Shown here piece after piece: positions 17,088 to 24,382 of a stretch of DNA of 64,000 nt. The notes under the pieces are model-generated. The model made no database searches, had not been told where the DNA came from, and saw nothing but the letters and a program-made list of their open reading frames with translations. A program made the translations under genes and the position numbers. Each line of letters begins with the position of its first letter. Within the stretch, counting starts at the first letter, position 1. Source of the DNA: Janibacter sp. Soil728 (GTDB lineage Bacteria > Actinomycetota > Actinomycetes > Actinomycetales > Dermatophilaceae); the NCBI RefSeq assembly GCF_001428305.1, contig NZ_LMRZ01000003.1, positions 1-64,000 on the forward strand, written 5' to 3'.

Positions 17088-17864
17088 ATGAGCACACGAC
17101 GCATCCTCATCACCGGAGCGGCAGGCGGGGTGGGGACGTTCCTCACCGAGCGTCTCAAGGACCAGTACGACATCACCGGCCACGACCTGGAGCCGCAGCC
17201 CGACGCGCACCCGGTGATCCTCGGGGCCGACCTCACCGACTACGACGCCGTCCGCGGGGTCATGGACGGCATCGACACGGTGGTCCACCTGGCCGGGGCC
17301 GCGTCGCCCGAGGCGTCCTGGGAGGCCGTGCTCAACGCCAACATCATCGGCACGCGCAATGTCCTCGAGGCAGCACGTGACGCCGGTGTGCGGCGGGTCG
17401 TCTTCGCCTCGTCCAACCACGCGATGGGCATGTACGACCGTCACGAGCAGTGGCCGGTCTACCCGGACACCGTGCCGCGACCGGATTCCTTGTACGGGGT
17501 CTCCAAGGTCTTCGGCGAGACGATCGGTCGCTACTACTACGACGAGTACGGCCTGTCCTTCATCGCACTGCGGATCGGGTGGGTCTCCGGCGACCCGACC
17601 GTCTCCGATGTCGACGTCCTGCACGCCATGTGGCTCAGCGAGCGTGACACCGCGCAGGTCGTGCGGTGCGCGATCGAGGCAGAGGTCGACTTCGGGATCT
17701 ACTACGCGATCTCCGACAACCCCAACCGTCGCTGGGCGATGACCAACACCATGCTCGAGCTCGGCTACCGACCGCAGGACTCCTGGGCCGACGAGGCGCC
17801 GGCCGATGAGCCCGTGGTCGAGGGCGGTGTGCCCGTCGCCGACACCTGGCCCAAGGGGTCGTAG
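17088..17864 (+). CDS. NAD-dependent epimerase/uronate dehydrogenase-like extended SDR
   Basis: A 258-residue Rossmann-fold enzyme. GAAGGVGTFL gives the NAD-binding glycines, DLTDYDAV binds adenosine, VVHLAGAAS and FASSNHAMGMY follow, and YGVSK is the catalytic Tyr-Lys pair. The layout matches uronate dehydrogenases and related sugar oxidoreductases (SSNHA...G motif). An upstream GTGGAG serves ATG 17088; the longer frame from 17073 lacks such support. It stands alone, so substrate is open. Confidence 0.85.
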   Translation: MSTRRILITGAAGGVGTFLTERLKDQYDITGHDLEPQPDAHPVILGADLTDYDAVRGVMDGIDTVVHLAGAASPEASWEAVLNANIIGTRNVLEAARDAGVRRVVFASSNHAMGMYDRHEQWPVYPDTVPRPDSLYGVSKVFGETIGRYYYDEYGLSFIALRIGWVSGDPTVSDVDVLHAMWLSERDTAQVVRCAIEAEVDFGIYYAISDNPNRRWAMTNTMLELGYRPQDSWADEAPADEPVVEGGVPVADTWPKGS

Positions 17865-17910
17865 GTCGCGGGGTGAGGTCGGCCCGGCGTGACATGGGAG
17901 ACTTCCCCCA

Positions 17911-19077
17911 GTGAGCAGTGTGTGGACGGCGCGAGGCATGCCCGCGCTCTTGTGGGCGACCTTCCTGGGGTTCAGCGGCTTCGCTGTCCTCATGCCGGTC
18001 GCTCCCCTGTGGGCGGTGCACGGCGGCGCTGACGAAGGGGGTGCCGGCCTCGTCAACGGCGTGCTGCTGGCGGTCACCGTCCTCACGCAGTTCACGGTGC
18101 CGGCGATGCTGCGCCGCTTCGGCTGGGGCCCGACACTCGCGGTCGGCTTGATCCTCCTCGGCGCTCCGTCTCTCGGCTTCATCGCCAGCGACTCGCTCGC
18201 CACCGTCCTCTCCCTGTCCGTCGTGCGCGGCGTCGGCTTCGGCATCCTGACGGTCACCGGCAGCGCCGCCGTGGCCGAGCTGTCGACGCCCGAGACCCGC
18301 GGCAAGGCGGTCGGTGCCTACGGGCTGGCGATCGCCGGGCCACAGGTCGTGCTGCTCCCCCTCGGCTCATGGGTCGCCGAGACGGTGAACTTCAGCGTCG
18401 TCTTCGTCGTCGGTGCGCTCCCCCTGCTCGGGGTGCCCGCGGCGCTGGCGCTCGGTCGGGTCGTCGACGCCTTCCCGGCACACAGCGAGACCCCGGGCGC
18501 CACGCCGGGAGCCAGCACCCACCGCGCCACCATCACCCTGCTGCGCCCGATGATGCTGCTGCTGGGCGTGACGGTCGCAGGCGGCGCAGTCCTCACCTTC
18601 GGCCCGCAGATGGTGCGCAACCCCGCGATCGTCATCCCCGCCCTGGCTCTCATGGAGCTGATGGCCGCCATCTTCCGCTGGTGGATCGGCGGCGTCGCGG
18701 ACCGGTACGGAGCAGAGCGCTTCCTCGCCCCCTTCGTCCTGCTGACCGTGCTCGGTGTCGGCGGTATCGCCTGGGCCATCCACGAGCAGTCCGTGCCCGT
18801 GCTGCTCATCGGCGCGGTCCTGCTCGGCAGCGCCTACGGAGGCCTGCAGAACCTCACCCTCGTCATCTCCTTCGCCTCCGTGTCGCGACGGCACATCGGG
18901 CTGGCCAGCTCGATCTGGAATGTCGGCTTCGACCTCGGCTCCGGGCTCGGCTCCGTCATGGTGGGCGCGATCGCCGCCGGCCACGGCTTCCCCACGGCGC
19001 TGGCAGTGACAGCGGCCCTCGCGCTGCTGACGCTGCCGTTGGCGCTCGTGCGGCGGGGGCTTCGTGACGGTCGCTGA
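17911..19077 (+). CDS. MFS transporter
   Basis: A 388-residue major facilitator with about 12 hydrophobic helices. ARGMPALLWATFLGFSGFAV opens helix 1. The loop 2-3 motif is degenerate (MLRRFGWGPTL), and RWWIGGVADRYGAERF is the loop 8-9 equivalent. Substrate is unknown; drug or sugar efflux is usual for this type. GTG start at 17911. Its last codons and stop lie inside the first unit of the 35-bp tandem array. Confidence 0.85.
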   Translation: MSSVWTARGMPALLWATFLGFSGFAVLMPVAPLWAVHGGADEGGAGLVNGVLLAVTVLTQFTVPAMLRRFGWGPTLAVGLILLGAPSLGFIASDSLATVLSLSVVRGVGFGILTVTGSAAVAELSTPETRGKAVGAYGLAIAGPQVVLLPLGSWVAETVNFSVVFVVGALPLLGVPAALALGRVVDAFPAHSETPGATPGASTHRATITLLRPMMLLLGVTVAGGAVLTFGPQMVRNPAIVIPALALMELMAAIFRWWIGGVADRYGAERFLAPFVLLTVLGVGGIAWAIHEQSVPVLLIGAVLLGSAYGGLQNLTLVISFASVSRRHIGLASSIWNVGFDLGSGLGSVMVGAIAAGHGFPTALAVTAALALLTLPLALVRRGLRDGR

Positions 19078-19238
19078 GCGACCTCCTCAGCCAGCGTGGT
19101 GACCGTCGCTGAGCGACCTCCTCAGCCGGCGTGGTGACCGTCGCCGAGCGACCTCCTCAGCCAGCGTGGTGACCGTCGCGGAGCGACCTCCTCAGCCAGC
19201 GTGGCGACCGTCGCTGAGCGACCTCCTCAGCCAGCGAA
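19064..19238 (+). repeat. Tandem array of five 35-bp units
   Basis: Units start at 19064, 19099, 19134, 19169 and 19204 with few differences. Each contains GTCGCTGAGCGAC, a near-perfect palindrome, followed by CTCCTCAGC. The first unit includes the MFS stop codon. There are no variable spacers, so this is not CRISPR. The unit resembles the dispersed repeats at 23606, 30983, 31030 and 53348. Confidence 0.9.
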
Positions 19239-19319
19239 AACCGGGGAGTCCTCCCCTTCGCGCTGCCTCTGTCGACCGTGGGAGGATCGCCGCACACGAT
19301 CGGGACAAAGGGGTATGGG

Positions 19320-21068
19320 TTGAGTACAGGGGCGCAGCAGTTCATGAATGCTGCCCGGCAGGTCGCAGGAGCGACCGGCATGGGACAAGCAGTCGACGAC
19401 GTGAGGCAGCAGGCACAGGGGGCCGGCTTCGACCTCAACGCGCGGGACTTCCCCGCAGCCCGGGGCGAAGGGGGGACCGCCGGAACCCGGATCAACACCG
19501 AGCACGTCTCCCTCGACGACGCCGCCGAGGCGCTCAGCCGCAGCCGCTACGAGATGGGGCAGCACGGCCCGGTCCACGTCATCACGCCGATGATCATGCC
19601 CAAGGGGCGCCGCCTCAAGGCCATGCTGCCCGTGATCCTCCTGATCATCCTCGGCTTCGTCGGATCGCTCTTCCTTCTCCCCTTCGGGACCAGCCTGGCC
19701 GTCTTCGGCCCGCACTACTGGGTCCTTGTCATCGCCGTCGCGGCCTTCATGTGGTGGCGCCAGGGCATGGTCATGGTCCCCGAGGGCTGCACCGCGCTCA
19801 TCAGCCGCTTCGGCAAGGTCGAGGCCGAGGTCGGTCCCGGTCGCGTGACCTTGTGGAACCCGTGGAAGCGGGTCTCCTACATCGTCAACACCACGCGCGA
19901 GTACCCCTTCAACGCACCGATCCGCTCGGCACCGACCAAGTCGGGCGTCCAGGCGTCGGTCGACCTCTTCCTGCAGTTCCGCATCGTCAGCGCCCGCGAG
20001 TTCGTCTTCGTGCTCGGCGCCGTGCAGGGCTTCCAGGACAAGCTCAACAACGCGATCTCCGAGACCACCCGCTCGCTCATCTACGAGCAGGAGGCCTCCA
20101 GCATCTACGACCTCGTCGGTGAGAGCACCGCGCGACTGCTCGACCAGCTCAACGCCCAGTTCGCCCCCGCGGTCGAGCTGACGACGGCCAACATCACGCA
20201 CGCCGAGCCGTCGGCCCAGGAGTACCGGATGGACCTCGCGGCACCGGAGATGATCCGGGTGGCCAAGGAGGCCTACACCTATGACTACGAGCTGGGGCTG
20301 AAGAAGGAGCAGAACGAGGGTGACCTCAACAAGGACCTCGCCTCGCTCAACGAGAACCTCTCCGGCATCCAGGCCGACATCGCGCGCTACCAGGCGCAGA
20401 TGGACACCGCGCTGGAGCGGGAGACCAACCGGGCCGAGGCGGTGGCGCGTCAGCGCTTCGTCGAGTCCGAGTCGGACGCCAATGCCAACGCGGCACTCCT
20501 CGAGGCGCAGGCCCTGGACATCCGCGCACTGAGCGCGGCGCTGGCCCCGGAGATCCTCGACTACCGCTACCAGCAGGACATGCTGGACAAGATGGAAGGG
20601 GTGTCCGGCTCCCTCCCGCAGATCGTGCGGATCGGCGAGGAGTCCGAGGGCGTGGACTACCTGCAGATCGCCCGCCAGCTCGTCGGCGGCCAGGAGGCCA
20701 AGCTCTTCACGGAAGAGGACATGGAGGCCATCCGTTCGCGTCAGGGCGACATCGCCGACCGGGTCAGCGCCCGCCAGGCCGACATCGTGGATCTGCTGCA
20801 CGCTCCCGAGGAGACGGACGTGGAGATCCTTCCGGTCACCGAGACGCAAGCAGACCCCGAGGGCGAGCAGCGACTCGACGAGATCCGCCAGTCCGTGACC
20901 GACGAGAGCGTCACCGAGGCGCTCGGCGAGGTCAGCGGCACGCGCACCCCGGCCCAGCCGGCAGGAGCGCCGGAGCCACCCGACGCTCCGGTCGACCTGC
21001 CACCACCGCCGCCGATGACCGAGCCGATGACCCAGACCGACCCGAGCGAGGGTGAGCGCAATGAGTGA
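19320..21068 (+). CDS. SPFH/band 7 domain membrane protein A
   Basis: About 582 residues. Two hydrophobic helices (LPVILLIILGFVGSLFLL and WVLVIAVAAFMWW) anchor a band 7 domain (MVMVPEGCTALISRFGKV, then VGPGRVTLWNPWKRVSYIV). A long coiled coil (NEGDLNKDLASLNENLSGIQ, ALERETNRAEAVARQRF) and a Pro-rich acidic tail follow. Such flotillin/stomatin-like scaffolds form membrane microdomains. TTG at 19320 is the likely start, with ATG 19344 as alternative. Its stop overlaps the next gene by 8 bp and the partner is homologous, so the two probably co-assemble. Confidence 0.85.
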   Translation: MSTGAQQFMNAARQVAGATGMGQAVDDVRQQAQGAGFDLNARDFPAARGEGGTAGTRINTEHVSLDDAAEALSRSRYEMGQHGPVHVITPMIMPKGRRLKAMLPVILLIILGFVGSLFLLPFGTSLAVFGPHYWVLVIAVAAFMWWRQGMVMVPEGCTALISRFGKVEAEVGPGRVTLWNPWKRVSYIVNTTREYPFNAPIRSAPTKSGVQASVDLFLQFRIVSAREFVFVLGAVQGFQDKLNNAISETTRSLIYEQEASSIYDLVGESTARLLDQLNAQFAPAVELTTANITHAEPSAQEYRMDLAAPEMIRVAKEAYTYDYELGLKKEQNEGDLNKDLASLNENLSGIQADIARYQAQMDTALERETNRAEAVARQRFVESESDANANAALLEAQALDIRALSAALAPEILDYRYQQDMLDKMEGVSGSLPQIVRIGEESEGVDYLQIARQLVGGQEAKLFTEEDMEAIRSRQGDIADRVSARQADIVDLLHAPEETDVEILPVTETQADPEGEQRLDEIRQSVTDESVTEALGEVSGTRTPAQPAGAPEPPDAPVDLPPPPPMTEPMTQTDPSEGERNE

Positions 21069-22434
21069 CCAGATGATGGAGCAGGCGGTCCGCGCGGTGC
21101 GCGGCCAGGGCATGAGCTCGATCAAGGAGGTCGTCTCCGGGTGGAGCGATGTCGCGCGCTACCTGCGTGGCGGTGACTCCGGATCGCTCGTCCCCGTGGT
21201 CATCCCCAAGGACAAGCGTGGCCTGAAGTGGGCCTCACTCATCTGGTTCGGCCTGTGGGCACTCTTCAGCGGGGTCTTCCTCGCAGCGAGCGACCACGGC
21301 GCCATGGGTGGTCTGGCGATCTTCGTCGCAATCATCTCCTTCCTCCTGGCGGCACTGTGGTGGTGGCGCTCCGCGATCGTCGAGATCGAGGAGGGCACGG
21401 TCGGCGTGCTGACGAAGTTCGGCGCCATCTCCGGCCCCGGCCTCTCCCCCGGTCGCCACTACCTGTGGCACCCCTGGGCCCGGGTCGCGTACGTCGTCGA
21501 CGTGACGACCGAGATCCCTTACACCGCACCGGTGCTCAGCTCACCGACGCATGAGAACGTGCCGCTGAAGTCGATCGAGTTCTTCCTGCGCTTCCGCATC
21601 GTCGACGCGATCCGCTTCGTCCAGACGATCGGCGCGGGCAACTTCGACCTCGTGCTGTCCAACTCGGTGCAGGACGCCATCCGTCAGCGCAGCCGGCAGG
21701 TGCGCACCGAGCAGGCCTATGACCTGCGCGGCAGCGACGTCAAGGACATGCAGGACATCCTCAACCGTCAGCTGACCCGGTACGGCGTGCAGATCATGGG
21801 CTGCAACATCCCCGACGTGCAGCTGCCCGACCAGTACCGCGAGCACATCGCCACGCGTGAGCGGGTCGCCAAGGAGCTCGTGGCCTACGAGAAGGAGTGG
21901 GAGCTGACGCGCAAGCGCCGTATCGACACCCTCCTGCTCGAGATCGAGCGGTCCAAGAAGGTGCGCGACGCCAAGGTCGTCGAGGTCCAGGCCTCGCTCA
22001 ACAAGGCCCGCAAGGATGTCGCGCAGATGCTCGAGGAGCGCGAGACCGAGGCGCAGAAGATCCGCTACGAGATCGAGACCCGGGCCCGCACCAACCTCGT
22101 TGCGGCACAGGGTGAGGCGAAGGCCCAGGAGCAGCTGGCCACGGCCTACCGCGACAACCGTGCGGTCCTCAGCTACGAGCTCGCCCGTCGTCGCCTCGAC
22201 GTGGGCGCGACCCTCGCCGAGGACGCCCCCCGGCCGGTCATCGTGCACACCGACGCCGGCAGCGGTGACACCTCGGCGCTGTCCACGCTGCTCATGGCCC
22301 AGCTGCTGCCGCAGCTGCAGTCCGGCGGCTCGGCTCCGCGTCGCGGATCCCGTCAGGTGGCCCAGTCCGCCGGCGACATCGACCAGGTCGCCGAGCGCGC
22401 CGCCCGCGCGCTGCGGGAGCAGACGCAGGGCTGA
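21061..22434 (+). CDS. SPFH/band 7 domain membrane protein B
   Basis: A 457-residue homologue of the preceding gene. Two hydrophobic helices (WASLIWFGLWALFSGVFLA, GLAIFVAIISFLLAALWWW) lead into IVEIEEGTVGVLTKFGAISG, then SPGRHYLWHPWARVAYVV. A band 7 domain, a charged coiled coil (EKEWELTRKRRIDTLLLEIE) and a Ser/Arg tail follow. ATG 21061 lies within the end of gene A (8-bp overlap), implying coupled translation. Strict pairing suggests a hetero-oligomeric scaffold of unknown cargo. Confidence 0.85.
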   Translation: MSDQMMEQAVRAVRGQGMSSIKEVVSGWSDVARYLRGGDSGSLVPVVIPKDKRGLKWASLIWFGLWALFSGVFLAASDHGAMGGLAIFVAIISFLLAALWWWRSAIVEIEEGTVGVLTKFGAISGPGLSPGRHYLWHPWARVAYVVDVTTEIPYTAPVLSSPTHENVPLKSIEFFLRFRIVDAIRFVQTIGAGNFDLVLSNSVQDAIRQRSRQVRTEQAYDLRGSDVKDMQDILNRQLTRYGVQIMGCNIPDVQLPDQYREHIATRERVAKELVAYEKEWELTRKRRIDTLLLEIERSKKVRDAKVVEVQASLNKARKDVAQMLEERETEAQKIRYEIETRARTNLVAAQGEAKAQEQLATAYRDNRAVLSYELARRRLDVGATLAEDAPRPVIVHTDAGSGDTSALSTLLMAQLLPQLQSGGSAPRRGSRQVAQSAGDIDQVAERAARALREQTQG

Positions 22435-22456
22435 GCAACGGGCTGCAGAACCACGG

Positions 22457-22499
22457 CCGAAGGGGGGCGCTTCCGATCACGGGAGCGCCCCCCCTTCGG
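22457..22499 (+). terminator. Terminator after the SPFH operon
   Basis: CCGAAGGGGGGCGCT pairs with AGCGCCCCCCCTTCGG-type sequence around a short loop, 22 bp after the SPFH-B stop. The stem again consists of opposed CGAAGGGGG copies. It lies between convergent genes and can serve both. Confidence 0.75.
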
Positions 22500-22534
22500 C
22501 TGAATTTCGTGGCGCCGAGGAAGCTCCTCGCTGC

Positions 22535-22599
22535 CTCTGCCGTTGCTCCGTACTTTGTGCCACGTGCCGCGTGGCACAAAGTACGGAGCAACGGCAGAG
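22535..22599. repeat. Perfect 30-bp inverted repeat with 5-nt loop
   Basis: The 30 bases 22535-22564 are exactly complementary to 22570-22599 (ends CTCTGCC/GGCAGAG, centre CCACG-TGCCG-CGTGG). The stem lies between the SPFH operon terminator and the end of the convergent PadR gene. It is longer and more perfect than a terminator needs. It may be a recently formed cruciform element, a miniature transposable repeat or a double-stranded RNA source. Confidence 0.85.
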
Positions 22600-22607
22600 C
22601 GCCCGGA

Positions 22608-23171
22608 TCAGCCCGGCGGCGCCTGCCGGGCATCGAGGACCGTGAGCACCTGCTGGGCCCACCGGATGTTTTCCTCCTCGAAGCTGATCCCCCGCAGCAG
22701 CGTGAGGTACTGCCCCACGCGCGGCTCCGCGACGAGGTACTCCTCTTCGGGCCGTCCGGCGAGGGTGCGCTCCTGCACGAGCCGGTAGACGGCGAGCTTG
22801 GCCTCGAAGGCCTCGAGCCGCTCGACGACGTGCTCCCGGATCGCCTCCGGCTCGCCCGACTCCAGCGCCGCCACCTGGACCAGCAGCTCGTCACGCACCG
22901 CCATGGGCTTGGGCGAGCGCAGCGTGTGGGCACGCAGGGCCGCGCGGCCCGCGGCGGTGAGGCGGAAGACCCGCTTGTCCGGTCGCTTCGACTGGGCCAC
23001 GGTGCGCGCGGTGACCAGTCCGGCGTCCTCGAGCTTGTCCAGCTCGCGATAGAGCTGCTGCGGACTCGCGGTCCAGTAGTTGGCGACCGATACGTCGAAG
23101 GCCTTGGCCAGGTCGTACCCGGACGACTCGTCGTGCGCGAGAGCGGTGAGGATCGCGTCCTGGAGTGCCAT
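22608..23171 (-). CDS. PadR family transcriptional regulator
   Basis: A 187-residue PadR protein: winged helix (ILTALAHDESSGYDLAKAF, then YWTASPQQLYRELDKLEDAG, TARTV) and a C-terminal coiled-coil dimerisation arm (REHVVERLEAFEAKLAVYRL). PadR proteins repress detoxification or efflux genes until bound by a phenolic or drug. It is divergent from the SnoaL-like gene with 51 bp between starts, so it likely controls that gene and itself. TAGGAT on this strand lies 6 nt before the ATG, a leaderless promoter arrangement. Confidence 0.9.
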   Translation of the reverse strand: MALQDAILTALAHDESSGYDLAKAFDVSVANYWTASPQQLYRELDKLEDAGLVTARTVAQSKRPDKRVFRLTAAGRAALRAHTLRSPKPMAVRDELLVQVAALESGEPEAIREHVVERLEAFEAKLAVYRLVQERTLAGRPEEEYLVAEPRVGQYLTLLRGISFEEENIRWAQQVLTVLDARQAPPG

Positions 23172-23222
23172 GCCCGGATCCTACCTCTGGCACCTATTCA
23201 TATCGTTGAGTAGGTTGAGCGC
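23172..23222. promoter_or_regulatory. Back-to-back leaderless promoters of padR and the SnoaL-like gene
   Basis: In 51 bp, TAGGAT (minus, 23183-23178) stands 6 nt before the PadR ATG, and TAGGTT (plus, 23211-23216) stands 6 nt before the ATG at 23223. Any PadR operator must lie in the 27 bp between the boxes. Confidence 0.5.
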
Positions 23223-23612
23223 ATGTTCCGTGAAGCGATCGAACGCCATGACATGGACGCCGCCGAGGCACTGCTCTCCGACGATGTCGTCTTCCACAGC
23301 CCTGTCGCCCACAAGCCCTACCCGGGCAAGGCGATCACCAACGCGATCCTGCGCGCGGTGACCGAGGTCTTCGAGGACTTCCGCTACGTGCGCCAGCTCC
23401 AGGACGGCAAGGAGGAGGCCTACGTCTTCGAGGCGACCGTCAACGGCCTCGAGCTCACCGGGGTCGACTTCCTCACCCTCGACGAGGACGGCAAGATCGT
23501 CGACTTCATCGTGATGACCCGACCGCTCAAGGCGAGTCAGGCGTTGGCCGACCGGATGGCCGAGCGCTTCCCTCAGATCCAACAGGCAGCGGCGGACTAC
23601 CCCGCTCCCTGA
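23223..23612 (+). CDS. SnoaL/NTF2-like fold protein
   Basis: A 129-residue single-domain NTF2-like protein. MFREAIERHDMDAAEALLSD, then DVVFHSPVAHKPYPG, followed by VTEVFEDFRYVRQ and DGKIVDFIVMTRP, matches the SnoaL_2 pattern. Members are isomerases, hydrolases or ligand-binding proteins; none can be chosen here. It is divergent from PadR and is its probable target. Its end overlaps the convergent GDSL gene by 16 bp. Confidence 0.8.
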   Translation: MFREAIERHDMDAAEALLSDDVVFHSPVAHKPYPGKAITNAILRAVTEVFEDFRYVRQLQDGKEEAYVFEATVNGLELTGVDFLTLDEDGKIVDFIVMTRPLKASQALADRMAERFPQIQQAAADYPAP

Positions 23613-24382
23613 GGAGGTCGCTCAGCGACCGTCTCGAAGGGGCTGAGCGTCGGCCGCTTGGCGACGCGTCCGTCACCAGAGGACCTGCCGGTCAGGCGCC
23701 GGCCGAGCCACGGGCCGACATGTCGACGGCTCCACTCGACCTCGGTGCGCACGCTCCGGCGGGGAGCCGCCCCGGCGGGCACCGAGTCCCAGCCCTGCTC
23801 CACGGGCACATCGAGCGCAGCGGCGCTGCCCAGGGCGAGCCTTTCGTGACCGAGCGCCGACAGGTGCAACCGGTCATCGGCCCATGCCCGCGGATCCTCG
23901 AAGATCGTCCCCGTGGTCGGCGCCGGCGGCATCATGCCGTGCTCGTCCGCCAGCTGCTGGTAGATCCCGTTGAGCACCAACCGCCGCCGCGCGATGAGGC
24001 GCCCGGCAGGGCTGACCGCCCGGATGTCCGGGATCGGCACGACGACGACGCGGGCCCCCTTCGCGGTGAAGGGCGCCACGACCTGCACGAGGGTCTCGCG
24101 CAGCTCGTCGACGTCCAACCGGGGCCGCAGGAGGTCGTTCATCCCCGCGGTGAAGGTCAGCACGTCCGGCTCCAGTGCCAACGCCGCCTCGACCTGGGTC
24201 TCGAGGATCTGCTGCGCCCGCAGACCCCGTACGGCGAGGTTCGCGTAGTCCACCTCACCGTGGTGGCCGGCGAGCAGCTCGGCGAGCCGGTCCGCCCACC
24301 CGCGAGGTGTGCCGTCGGGCCATGGGTCGTCACCGACCCCCTCGGAGAGGCTGTCACCGATGGCCACGTAGCGCAGCGCCAT
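23597..24382 (-). CDS. SGNH/GDSL family hydrolase
   Basis: A 261-residue esterase/lipase-like protein. YVAIGDSLSEG holds the nucleophile Ser11, NLAVRG and GMNDLL supply the oxyanion Gly and Asn, and DDRLHLSALGH the catalytic Asp-His. No signal peptide is seen, so it is cytoplasmic. ATG at 24382 shares one base with the FadH stop (TGATG), so the two genes are coupled. The last 15 or so residues (SPFETVAERPPQGAG) are encoded by one of the dispersed palindromic repeats, which also supplies the stop codon. Confidence 0.88.
   Translation of the reverse strand: MALRYVAIGDSLSEGVGDDPWPDGTPRGWADRLAELLAGHHGEVDYANLAVRGLRAQQILETQVEAALALEPDVLTFTAGMNDLLRPRLDVDELRETLVQVVAPFTAKGARVVVVPIPDIRAVSPAGRLIARRRLVLNGIYQQLADEHGMMPPAPTTGTIFEDPRAWADDRLHLSALGHERLALGSAAALDVPVEQGWDSVPAGAAPRRSVRTEVEWSRRHVGPWLGRRLTGRSSGDGRVAKRPTLSPFETVAERPPQGAG
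23606..23641. repeat. Dispersed palindromic repeat (copy with GTCGCT/AGCGAC core)
   Basis: CTCCCTGAGGAG, core GTCGCTCAGCGAC, then CGTCTCGAAGGGG. Same flanks as the copies at 30983, 31030 and 53348 but a different self-complementary core. It overlaps the ends of both convergent genes. Confidence 0.8.

Noticed and set aside
19064-19238. CRISPR array
   Set aside because: The 35-bp units are directly adjacent with no variable spacers, and no cas genes are nearby.
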